Assembly (NCBI GenBank): GCA_002499405.1
Contig: DALH01000012.1
Location: forward strand, 1-52,844
Length of the DNA stretch: 52,844 nt
DNA from: Candidatus Micrarchaeota archaeon UBA95
GTDB lineage: Archaea > Micrarchaeota > Micrarchaeia > Norongarragalinales > Norongarragalinaceae
Direction of reading: 5' to 3'
Shown here: positions 40,729 to 47,918 of the stretch, in pieces
How the letters are laid out: every line of letters starts with the position of its first letter
Numbering within the stretch: position 1 is the stretch's first letter
Notes under the pieces: generated by a model
Databases searched by the model: none
Seen by the model: only the letters and a program-made list of their open reading frames with translations
What the model was told of the DNA's origin: nothing
Made by a program: the position numbers and the translations under genes

Positions 40729-42450
40729 ATGCTTTTCTCCCTGGTCGCCGAAACCTTTCTTGACCTGGAAAAAACGAGTTCGCGGTTGGAGACCACGGCA
40801 AAACTCGCCGGGCTGTTCAGGAAAGTGTCGGGAAGCGAAGCCAAGCAAACAATTTACTTCCTGCAGGGAATAGTCGCTCCCCCCTACCACGGCGTGGACC
40901 TCGGCGTAGCCGAAAAACTATGCGAACAGGCGATAATGAAGGCGTCGGGTTGCAAGCCGGCCGAGGTAACCCAGTTGTACAGGAAGACGGGCGACCTCGG
41001 CGAAGCCGCGCGAATCCTGCTGGAAAAAAAGAGCCAGCAAACCCTCGCCAAAAACAAATTAACAATTTCAAAGGTTTACGACAACCTTTACAAGACGGCG
41101 ACCTCTTCGGGCGCGGGAAGCCAGGACAGGAAAATCGGTTTGTTGTCCGAATTGTTGTCGCACGCCTCGCCCGCGGAGGTCAAGATAATAACGCGGTTCG
41201 TTGCAGGCACGACCCGCCTCGGCACCGGCGACGCGACCATAATTGACGCATTGTCCTACGTTTACTCCGCAGCCGAGAAGAAGGATGCGAGCAAGGCAAT
41301 AGCGCGCGCCTACAACCTCTCGTCCGACCTCGGCTCAATAGCTGAAAAACTCGCCGAAAACGGGTTGAAAGCAGTGGAAGGCGCCAGACCCGAGCCATTC
41401 AACCCCGTGCGGCCAGCGCTCGCCGAACGCTTGAATTCGGCCGAGGAAATCATCGCGAAACTGGGGCCGTGCAAGGCGGACGGCAAATACGACGGCATGC
41501 GCCTCCAAATCCATTCGGACGGCAAACGCGTGGAAATCTATTCGCGCAAGCAGGAAGTCGTGACGCACATGTTCCCCGACGTGGCCCGGGAGGTTGCTTC
41601 GTGGAAGAAGAAAATCATTTTTGAAGGCGAAGCCGTGGGCTACAAGGACGGCGCGTTCCTCTCCTTCCAGGAAACCATTCAGCGCAGGCGCAAGCACGGC
41701 ATAAAAAAGAAGTCGGAGGACGTACCAATCCGCGTCTACGCATTCGAGTTATTGTATTTGGGCGGGGAAGACTACACCTTGAAGCCCTACGAGGAAAGGA
41801 GGAAGGCCCTGGAAAAAAGCGTTGGAGGAAAAACCGTAAGGATAGCCGAAGCCGTGGACTGCGGGACTGCAGGGGACCTCAAAAAATTCTTTGACGAATG
41901 CGTTTCGCTGGGCCTGGAAGGCGTGATTGCAAAGGACCTGGAAGCGCCCTACGTTGCCGGAGCCCGCAAATTCGCGTGGATCAAGTTGAAGAAGTCTTAT
42001 TCCGAGGCGTTGGCGGACACCGTGGACGCCGTGGTCGTCGGCTATTATTACGGGAAGGGCAAGCGAACCAAATTCGGTTTCGGGGGGCTGCTCGCCGCCG
42101 TGAAAGCCGGGCAAGAATACCGCACCGTCGCGAAAATCGGTACCGGATTCACCGAAGAACAATTGGACTGGTTCAGGAAAACCTTGGAAAAACAAAAAGT
42201 CAAGCAAAAACCGGCGAACGTTGACTCGCTCGTGGAAGCCGACGAGTGGGTCAAGCCCTCCCTCGTCGTGGAAGTGAAAGCCGACGAGATAACCCGCAGC
42301 CCCGTGCACACCTGCGCCATGAAGGACAAGGAGGGTTTGGCGCTTCGCTTCCCGCGCCTCGTGAGAATACGCGTAGACAAGTCGCCGGCCCAAGCAACCA
42401 CGGAAAAAGAAGTAATCCAACTATTTGAAAAACAACGTCAATCAACGTAA
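40729..42450 (+). CDS. lig: ATP-dependent DNA ligase
   Basis: A 573-aa archaeal/eukaryotic-type ligase. Domains in order: a helical DNA-binding domain (about 1-215), an adenylation domain with active-site Lys253 in GKYDGMR, FEGEAVGYKDG, GLEGVIAKDL and KFAWIKLKKSY (motifs I-V), then an OB domain ending PRLVRIRVDKSP (motif VI-like). It seals nicks at Okazaki junctions and in repair. TTTTATT lies about 25-30 nt upstream. Length is typical for the family. Confidence 0.95.
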   Translation: MLFSLVAETFLDLEKTSSRLETTAKLAGLFRKVSGSEAKQTIYFLQGIVAPPYHGVDLGVAEKLCEQAIMKASGCKPAEVTQLYRKTGDLGEAARILLEKKSQQTLAKNKLTISKVYDNLYKTATSSGAGSQDRKIGLLSELLSHASPAEVKIITRFVAGTTRLGTGDATIIDALSYVYSAAEKKDASKAIARAYNLSSDLGSIAEKLAENGLKAVEGARPEPFNPVRPALAERLNSAEEIIAKLGPCKADGKYDGMRLQIHSDGKRVEIYSRKQEVVTHMFPDVAREVASWKKKIIFEGEAVGYKDGAFLSFQETIQRRRKHGIKKKSEDVPIRVYAFELLYLGGEDYTLKPYEERRKALEKSVGGKTVRIAEAVDCGTAGDLKKFFDECVSLGLEGVIAKDLEAPYVAGARKFAWIKLKKSYSEALADTVDAVVVGYYYGKGKRTKFGFGGLLAAVKAGQEYRTVAKIGTGFTEEQLDWFRKTLEKQKVKQKPANVDSLVEADEWVKPSLVVEVKADEITRSPVHTCAMKDKEGLALRFPRLVRIRVDKSPAQATTEKEVIQLFEKQRQST

Positions 42451-42501
42451 AACGCATCGTTAATAAAGGTTGTCAAAATACATAGCATTACATCCATCAT
42501 T

Positions 42502-42508
42502 GGAGGTG
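42502..42508 (+). promoter_or_regulatory. Strong ribosome-binding site
   Basis: GGAGGTG lies 11 nt before ATG 42520 of the small membrane protein. It is one of the clearest such sites in a window where many genes are leaderless or overlapping. An out-of-frame ATG occurs at 42510. Confidence 0.6.
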
Positions 42509-42519
42509 CATGGAGAAAA

Positions 42520-42867
42520 ATGGCTAAGGAAGCAAATGCAATAGGCCCGTGGGCGTTTCTCGCGGGTATCGTAATAGCGCTCCTGGCGGCGTTCGTAACC
42601 GGTATGGATTCGACCATATTGCTGGTCTTGACAGTCCTCGGTTTGATAGTGGGAATCCTCAACGTTGGGGACAGCGAAGTGCTCAAGTTCCTGGTGGGAA
42701 CCATCGCGTTCATCGTGGCAGGCAGCAGCCTCAACCCGATTTTCGTGATAATCCCCGGAGTGGGAATCCAGCTCGCAATGGCAATGACCTACTTGGTGAC
42801 CTTCGTGTCGCCAGCAGCGGCGGTAGTCGCAATCAAGGCCATCTACGACGTTTCAAAAGACCGCTGA
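42520..42867 (+). CDS. Small multi-pass membrane protein
   Basis: A 115-aa protein with four hydrophobic segments (about residues 10-27, 31-47, 57-77, 80-108). Basic and polar ends (MAKEAN and YDVSKDR). No charged active-site cluster and no recognised family. A strong Shine-Dalgarno sequence and T-rich terminator suggest a well-expressed single gene. It is convergent with the deoxyhypusine synthase gene. Confidence 0.7.
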   Translation: MAKEANAIGPWAFLAGIVIALLAAFVTGMDSTILLVLTVLGLIVGILNVGDSEVLKFLVGTIAFIVAGSSLNPIFVIIPGVGIQLAMAMTYLVTFVSPAAAVVAIKAIYDVSKDR

Positions 42868-42883
42868 AAAACGGCTTTCCCAC

Positions 42884-42912
42884 CTTTTTTTCTTCTTCTT
42901 TCTTTTCAACCC
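42884..42912 (+). terminator. T-rich terminator of the small membrane protein gene
   Basis: Runs of T (CTTTTTTTTCTTCTTCTTTC) start 17 nt after the stop at 42867, the usual archaeal terminator form; they lie just before the convergent deoxyhypusine synthase end. Confidence 0.6.
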
Positions 42913-42943
42913 TTTACGCCGGCGACTATCATACGGAAAAATT

Positions 42944-43861
42944 CTAGCCCTTCACGCCTGCGATTATCAACGGGAACGCAATGGTCGCGTCGCATTGAAC
43001 GCACGCCGTGGCCGCCTTTTCCTTGACCTTGCCCCACGAAACTGCCTCGTTCACGCGCGCCCCGCTCAACGAGCCGTCGAACGGCGTTGCAGTGGTAACG
43101 TAAACCGCGTAATCCAGTCCGCCCCGCAACAGGTTCGCGCCGATGCAGAAGTGTTTTGCCGCGCCCCCGCCGAGCAGGATTCCCCCCGTCTTTTCGGCTG
43201 AGAGAACAATTGGCGCCAACTGTTTCATGTCGCCGGCCGCGTCAACTCCGAACTCGGGGTGCTCCTGCGAGTAAAAAAACATTTGCAAGCCGAACGCGCC
43301 GTCCGTTGGCGAAGGGCACGCCACCGGTATCCTGTTCCTTGCGGCCCAGTAAACAAACGAGTTCTCGTCGCTCATTGTCAAGCCGAGGTCGCGAATCAAT
43401 TCGTTGGGCGCGAGCAGTCGGCCAAACTCCTTCTGCTTGGCGAGTTCCGCGTCAAAAAACGGCTTCAAGTTTTTTTCAAGCAACTCGTAGTGCCCGTTCT
43501 TGACGAGCACGTCCCCTATCCGGTTCGTGCCCTCTTCATGCAATGCAACGTCGTCCGCGTTAAACGAGCCCAGTTCGAAGGGCGCAAAACACTTCATGTA
43601 GTCCTCTTCCACGGAGCCGATGCTGGTAACGATTACGTCCACGAATTTTTCGCGGCAAAGCTGCGCGAACAACTCGCGGAGGCCCGACGAAACCATGTTT
43701 GAAGTGAACGACAGGAAAACCGTTGCCTGATTTTCCTTCATCTCCTTCACAACTTCAACTGCCTTGGCGAGTTCGCGCGCCTGAAACCCGACGCCCTTGA
43801 AACCCTTGACGAGTTCCGCTGCTGAAACGCCTTTTTCCACGGTCAAACCTTCAACGTTCAT
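42944..43861 (-). CDS. dys: Deoxyhypusine synthase
   Basis: A 305-aa enzyme that transfers the aminobutyl group of spermidine to a lysine of initiation factor aIF5A. Typical motifs: LSFTSNMVSSGLRE (NAD site), SIGSVEEDYMKCF, the active-site Lys236 in GGGAAKHF, GLDYAVYVTTATPFDGSLSG and EAVSWGK. Length and order match archaeal DHS. It starts 11 nt inside the gene for an AdoMet-decarboxylase fusion, whose product provides the aminopropyl donor for spermidine. The pair therefore links polyamine synthesis with its use. Confidence 0.93.
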   Translation of the reverse strand: MNVEGLTVEKGVSAAELVKGFKGVGFQARELAKAVEVVKEMKENQATVFLSFTSNMVSSGLRELFAQLCREKFVDVIVTSIGSVEEDYMKCFAPFELGSFNADDVALHEEGTNRIGDVLVKNGHYELLEKNLKPFFDAELAKQKEFGRLLAPNELIRDLGLTMSDENSFVYWAARNRIPVACPSPTDGAFGLQMFFYSQEHPEFGVDAAGDMKQLAPIVLSAEKTGGILLGGGAAKHFCIGANLLRGGLDYAVYVTTATPFDGSLSGARVNEAVSWGKVKEKAATACVQCDATIAFPLIIAGVKG

Positions 43862-44735
43862 CAGTCCTGTTCACCGTCCTCGCAACGCTTTTGGTTGCCT
43901 TGAACCTTTTCACCAGCCATTTCTCCACCTTTCCTGAATCAAATTCCTTGCACGAAAACAAGTCCACGTGCGCGCTGCCGAACCGCGGGTACGTGTGCAC
44001 GCTGGCGTGGCTCTCCTTCAGGAAAACAAATCCCGTAAGGCCTTCGTCGCGTTTTTCCTTGACCCGCACCACATGCGGCTCGCCCAACGCGCGCATCCCC
44101 GCCTTTCCAGGCGCGAGTTCAAGCGTGCGGTAAACAAATTCAAAGTCGTCCAAGAGCCAGGGCGCGCAGTCGTACAAGTCCAACAACAAGTGGTGGCCTT
44201 GCGAGCCCGGCAGCGCTTCAAGAAAGCGCGGCGCCAGCAAATTCACCAACTGGTAACCGGCGTCAAAACAAATCAAGGCGAGGAAGTAAGCCCATTCGCC
44301 CGTCCAAATGCTCACGCCGAGCGCGCCCAAGTCAAGCAACAGCCGGTGGCGCCCGACGAAGGAGAGCACGGGAACGCGCCTCCCCTCCAGGAAATCGTTT
44401 AGCGCCTCGTCCGCGAAACCGAATGCAACCAGCGCGCCGAGAACCACGAAATCAATTGGTGGAACGCCCCAGAACGCGAGCGCCAAAAACAATGCCGCCA
44501 AAGCGTATTGGTGGGCGCGCCTTTCAATTTTGGCTCCCAGAAGCACGCCTATTGTAACCGCGATTACGACGGTTGCGAGGGGCGTTGAACGCGTAATCAA
44601 ATAGCCAGCGCCGAAGCCGTACAAAAAGCCGGTCACGTACTGGAAGTGCTTGTAAACGAAGAGTTTTTCGTCAACCTGCCAGTCGGTCAACTTCGTCAAA
44701 AAGCCGGTTGCAAAACACAGTAGGTATTCCAACAT
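43851..44735 (-). CDS. Membrane domain fused to S-adenosylmethionine decarboxylase
   Basis: A 294-aa protein. Residues 1 to about 175 form four to six membrane segments (TGFLYGFGAGYLI, TVVIAVTIGVLLGAKI, ALAALFLALAFWG and others) of no recognised family. Residues about 180-285 are an AdoMetDC/SpeH domain: HLLLDLYDCAP, then KESHASVHTYP with the autocleavage site Glu241-Ser242, Ser242 becoming the pyruvoyl group, and His247. The domain ends VDLFSCKEFD with the usual Cys. It would make decarboxylated AdoMet for spermidine and be tied to the membrane. It overlaps the deoxyhypusine synthase start by 11 nt. The fusion is unusual; standard archaeal SpeH is soluble and about 120 aa. Confidence 0.82.
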   Translation of the reverse strand: MLEYLLCFATGFLTKLTDWQVDEKLFVYKHFQYVTGFLYGFGAGYLITRSTPLATVVIAVTIGVLLGAKIERRAHQYALAALFLALAFWGVPPIDFVVLGALVAFGFADEALNDFLEGRRVPVLSFVGRHRLLLDLGALGVSIWTGEWAYFLALICFDAGYQLVNLLAPRFLEALPGSQGHHLLLDLYDCAPWLLDDFEFVYRTLELAPGKAGMRALGEPHVVRVKEKRDEGLTGFVFLKESHASVHTYPRFGSAHVDLFSCKEFDSGKVEKWLVKRFKATKSVARTVNRTDER

Positions 44736-44823
44736 TCGTTCACCAAGTCAAGGCGTTCGCTGCACGAAAATCAGGGACAATCCTTTTTCGCGAAACGCAT
44801 GACAACAAAATGAACGAAGCGGT
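44736..44823. other. Short gap before the protease-like gene
   Basis: 88 nt without gene signals of note. It lies between the minus-strand AdoMetDC fusion (ATG 44735) and the end of the protease-like gene, so it should hold the promoter for the polyamine/hypusine pair, but no strong TATA box is seen. Confidence 0.4.
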
Positions 44824-45447
44824 TTAAAACCGTAGCGCAAGCAACACCAGGAACAACGCCCACAACGCGTTCAGGGTGCTGTTGCCTAACGCCTTGTTCA
44901 AGAGGTAGAGGATTTTTGACGCCAGCAGGAGCGCCAGCCAGGGAACGAAGAAAAAGACGAGGACGACCTTGTCAACCACGCTGCCGGAAGTCAGCTTTTT
45001 TGCGGGCCAAACCAGCAACGCCTCGTAAAAGTTCTTGAAGTCCACCCAGCTCGGCAGCGCCGTGAAGGCAAGCGAGCATGCAACGTATAACAGGAGCAAT
45101 CCGATTGCCCCGAATTGCATCAAGCCAAAAGAGGACTCAAACAAGGCGAGCGCAAGAAAACTCGACAAGAACAAGGGCGCGAAATGGACGAGGGCAAGGG
45201 ACCAGATTGACGTTTTCCGGCGGTCGTATTCAAAGGAAACGTAGCCGAGATAATCCCCCCGTAAGGAGAACCACACCACTTTCCTGGGGGTCAAGCCGGC
45301 GGCGAGCACGGCAAGGTAGTGCGCGAACTCGTGGAGCACGGCCCCAGGAAAAACAAACAAGGCGTAAGCGTAAAACGCCAAAATTTTTCCCTCAAAAGCG
45401 TTGACGGTTCCAACGCGCGCCTCAACCATTTCCCCGCTTTCAATCAT
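44824..45447 (-). CDS. M50-like membrane metalloprotease
   Basis: A 207-aa protein with about five membrane segments. The zinc site is LHEFAHYL (His39-Glu40, His43) inside a membrane segment, with a later ALPSWVDFKN whose Asp may be the third ligand, as in M50 site-2-protease relatives with an LPSxxD motif. It could cleave membrane proteins within the bilayer; the substrate is unknown. No PDZ domain. ATG 45447 shares a palindromic TATA box with the divergent ThrRS gene. Confidence 0.78.
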   Translation of the reverse strand: MIESGEMVEARVGTVNAFEGKILAFYAYALFVFPGAVLHEFAHYLAVLAAGLTPRKVVWFSLRGDYLGYVSFEYDRRKTSIWSLALVHFAPLFLSSFLALALFESSFGLMQFGAIGLLLLYVACSLAFTALPSWVDFKNFYEALLVWPAKKLTSGSVVDKVVLVFFFVPWLALLLASKILYLLNKALGNSTLNALWALFLVLLALRF

Positions 45448-45469
45448 TGAATAAACAACGGGGGAAAGC

Positions 45470-45477
45470 GTTTAAAC
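45470..45477. promoter_or_regulatory. Palindromic TATA box shared by protease and ThrRS genes
   Basis: GTTTAAAC is an 8-bp palindrome centred 28.5 nt before the ThrRS ATG (45502) and 26.5 nt before the minus-strand protease ATG (45447), suiting both directions. Confidence 0.5.
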
Positions 45478-45501
45478 CGTTTTCTCCGTAATTAAAACCA
45501 A

Positions 45502-47376
45502 ATGAAGCTATTGGAGTTGCACTGCGACTATGTCGCCTACAAGCCCGGCAAAAAAGCGTTGAAGAACGCGCCCGAACTCAGCGATGAAGAAAAGAAGGGG
45601 ACGCGCGTGGAGGATGTGCTCGCTGTTTTCACCACGCTGGAGGCGGGAGACGACGAGTCGGTCGTGGACCAGGCGGTTCAACAAGTAAAAAAGAATTTCG
45701 GCGAAGTCAAGGCCAAGGGAATACTGGTCTACCCTTACGCGCACCTGTCCAGCGACCTTGCCGACCCTGAGACGGCCACGCAACTACTGGAATACTTTTA
45801 CCAACGGCTCAAGGAATTAGAACCCAACACCAAGAAAAGCGTTTTCGGGTATTACAAGTCCTTTGAATTGAAGTGCAAGGGCCACCCGTTGGCGGAATTA
45901 AGCAAGTCGTTCAAGGCGGAAGAAGGCGGCAAAAAAACCAAGAAGGAATTGAGAGAGGAAGTCGGGATTTCGGCTTCGCTGGAAGCCGAGAAAAAAGCCA
46001 ATAAACGCCTCCTCGTGCTCACGCCGGACGGAAAACTGCATGACGCAAAGACGTTTGACTACGGCGAACACGAGGCGTTGAAGAACTTCGCGGGATACGA
46101 AATCAACAAGGAACGCGCTTACGCCGAGGAACCCCCCCACATCGCGTTGATGAAGGAACACGACTTGTGCCAGTACGAGCCGGGCAGCGACGCCGGAAAC
46201 TTCCGCTGGCCCCCGAAAGGCCTCTTGGTGAAGAGGTTGCTGGAGGAAGACATCACGAACTACTGCGTTGACTACGGCGCAATGGAAGTTGAAACCCCCA
46301 TAATGTACGACTTCGAGCACCCCACCCTAAAAAAATACTTGAACCGCTTCCCCGCGCGCCAATACGTGGTGCAAAGCGACGACAAGGAATTGTTCTTGAG
46401 GTTCGCGGCGTGCTTCGGCCAGTTCCTGATGACGCACGACATGGTCATATCCTACCGCAACCTCCCCCTAAAAATGTTTGAATTAACGCGTTACTCTTTC
46501 CGCCGCGAACAAAGCGGCGAGTTAAGCGGGTTAAAGCGCCTGCGCGCGTTCACCATGCCCGACATGCACACCTTGTGCGCGGACCTGGACGGGGCGAGGG
46601 AGGAATTCGGCAAGCAGTTCAACAAGTGCTTTGAATGGCTGAGCAATTTGGGCGTACCATTCGAGGCGGGCTTCCGCGCGCAAACCGATTTCTTCGAGGA
46701 AAACAAGGGGTTTTACCTGCGCATGGTCAAGCAACTCAACAAACCAGTCCTCCTGGAATTGTTTGACGAGCGCTACGCTTACTTCGTCACGAAATTCGAG
46801 TTCAACTTCGTGGACGTCTTCAAGAAGGCGAGCGCGCTCAGCACCGTGCAAATAGACGTGGAAAACGCGGAAACCTACGACATTTTCTTCACGGACAAGG
46901 ACGGCTCGAAAAAGAGGCCGGTAATACTGCATGCTTCCCTGAGCGGAAGCGTGGAACGCGTGATTTACGCTTTGCTGGAAAACGAGTACTTGAAGATGAA
47001 GCGCGGCAAAAAGCCCGCGCTCCCGACCTGGCTTTCCCCCACGCAGGTGCGCCTGGTTCCAGTGAGCGACAAACACAACGATTACTGCGAGGCGTTGCTC
47101 CCGCAATTCAAGGGCGTACGCATTGACTTGGACGACCGCAACGAGACCCTCGGAAAAAAGGTGCGCGACGCGGAAAAGGAATGGGTTCCGTTCGTCGTCG
47201 TGGTCGGCGACAAGGAAAAGGAGTCCGGCAAGCTCGCAGTCACCGTGCGCTCAACCGGAGAAAAAAAATCTTTGGCCGTGAACGAACTCGTGGAGCTAGT
47301 GAAAAAAGAGTGCGCTGGCAGGCCGTTCGAAAAACTGAGTTTGCCGGCGCGCCTCAGCAAGCGCCCCGTATTCTGA
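45502..47376 (+). CDS. thrS: Threonyl-tRNA synthetase, archaeal type
   Basis: A 624-aa class II synthetase. The N-terminal domain (about 1-140, MKLLELHCDYVAYKP) is the archaeal DTD-like editing domain rather than the bacterial TGS/editing pair. The catalytic core includes motif 2 (YRNLPLKMFELTRYSFRREQ, about 320-339), a Cys in RFAACFGQF for zinc and motif 3 (SGSVERVIYALLE, about 480-492). A C-terminal anticodon-binding domain follows. Length is typical. It ends 1 nt before the convergent uL11 gene. Confidence 0.96.
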   Translation: MKLLELHCDYVAYKPGKKALKNAPELSDEEKKGTRVEDVLAVFTTLEAGDDESVVDQAVQQVKKNFGEVKAKGILVYPYAHLSSDLADPETATQLLEYFYQRLKELEPNTKKSVFGYYKSFELKCKGHPLAELSKSFKAEEGGKKTKKELREEVGISASLEAEKKANKRLLVLTPDGKLHDAKTFDYGEHEALKNFAGYEINKERAYAEEPPHIALMKEHDLCQYEPGSDAGNFRWPPKGLLVKRLLEEDITNYCVDYGAMEVETPIMYDFEHPTLKKYLNRFPARQYVVQSDDKELFLRFAACFGQFLMTHDMVISYRNLPLKMFELTRYSFRREQSGELSGLKRLRAFTMPDMHTLCADLDGAREEFGKQFNKCFEWLSNLGVPFEAGFRAQTDFFEENKGFYLRMVKQLNKPVLLELFDERYAYFVTKFEFNFVDVFKKASALSTVQIDVENAETYDIFFTDKDGSKKRPVILHASLSGSVERVIYALLENEYLKMKRGKKPALPTWLSPTQVRLVPVSDKHNDYCEALLPQFKGVRIDLDDRNETLGKKVRDAEKEWVPFVVVVGDKEKESGKLAVTVRSTGEKKSLAVNELVELVKKECAGRPFEKLSLPARLSKRPVF

Positions 47377-47377
47377 T

Positions 47378-47869
47378 TCACGCGAGTTGCGCGTCGTATT
47401 CGCCGGCGTCAACGAGTTTGCAGAACTGCTTGGGGTTCTTGCCGTCAATGGTCGCGCCAAGGGACTGGCACGTGCCCGCGACTTCCTTGACTGCCGCCCT
47501 CAACGAGGACGCAGTCATCGCGTCCTGCTTGGCCTTCGCGATGTTCACGACCTGCTCAACTGAGAGGTTTCCAATGCCCGGCTTTCCCTTCTTGCCTGCC
47601 TCTTCCTTGACGGGCTCCTTTAACCCGAGCTCTTTTTTGACGAGCGCCGAAACCGGGGGCGTACCCACTTCAACTTCAAAGGTTTTCGCGGAAGAGTCGT
47701 AAATGACTTTGACGGGAACCTGCATGCCTGAAAACGACTTCGTCTTCTCGTTGATTTTCGCGATTACCTCGCCGAGGTTCAACCCGCTGGGGCCCAGCGC
47801 GGGGCCCAAGGGCGGGCCGGCGTTTGCCTTGCCGCCTTCCACGAGCGCGGAAATGATTTGCGTAGCCAT
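47378..47869 (-). CDS. rpl11: Ribosomal protein uL11
   Basis: A 163-aa large-subunit protein of the GTPase-associated centre, binding 23S rRNA and the stalk. The N-terminal GGKANAGPPLGPALGPSGLN is the uL11 signature; the C-terminal domain follows with SVEQVVNIAK. Starts ATG 47869. No L1/L10/L12 genes are next to it, though archaeal genomes often cluster these. Confidence 0.96.
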   Translation of the reverse strand: MATQIISALVEGGKANAGPPLGPALGPSGLNLGEVIAKINEKTKSFSGMQVPVKVIYDSSAKTFEVEVGTPPVSALVKKELGLKEPVKEEAGKKGKPGIGNLSVEQVVNIAKAKQDAMTASSLRAAVKEVAGTCQSLGATIDGKNPKQFCKLVDAGEYDAQLA

Positions 47870-47918
47870 GTTTTAGAATAACACCTCAATCGGAAAATTA
47901 ATAGGTTGAAACGGTTTT

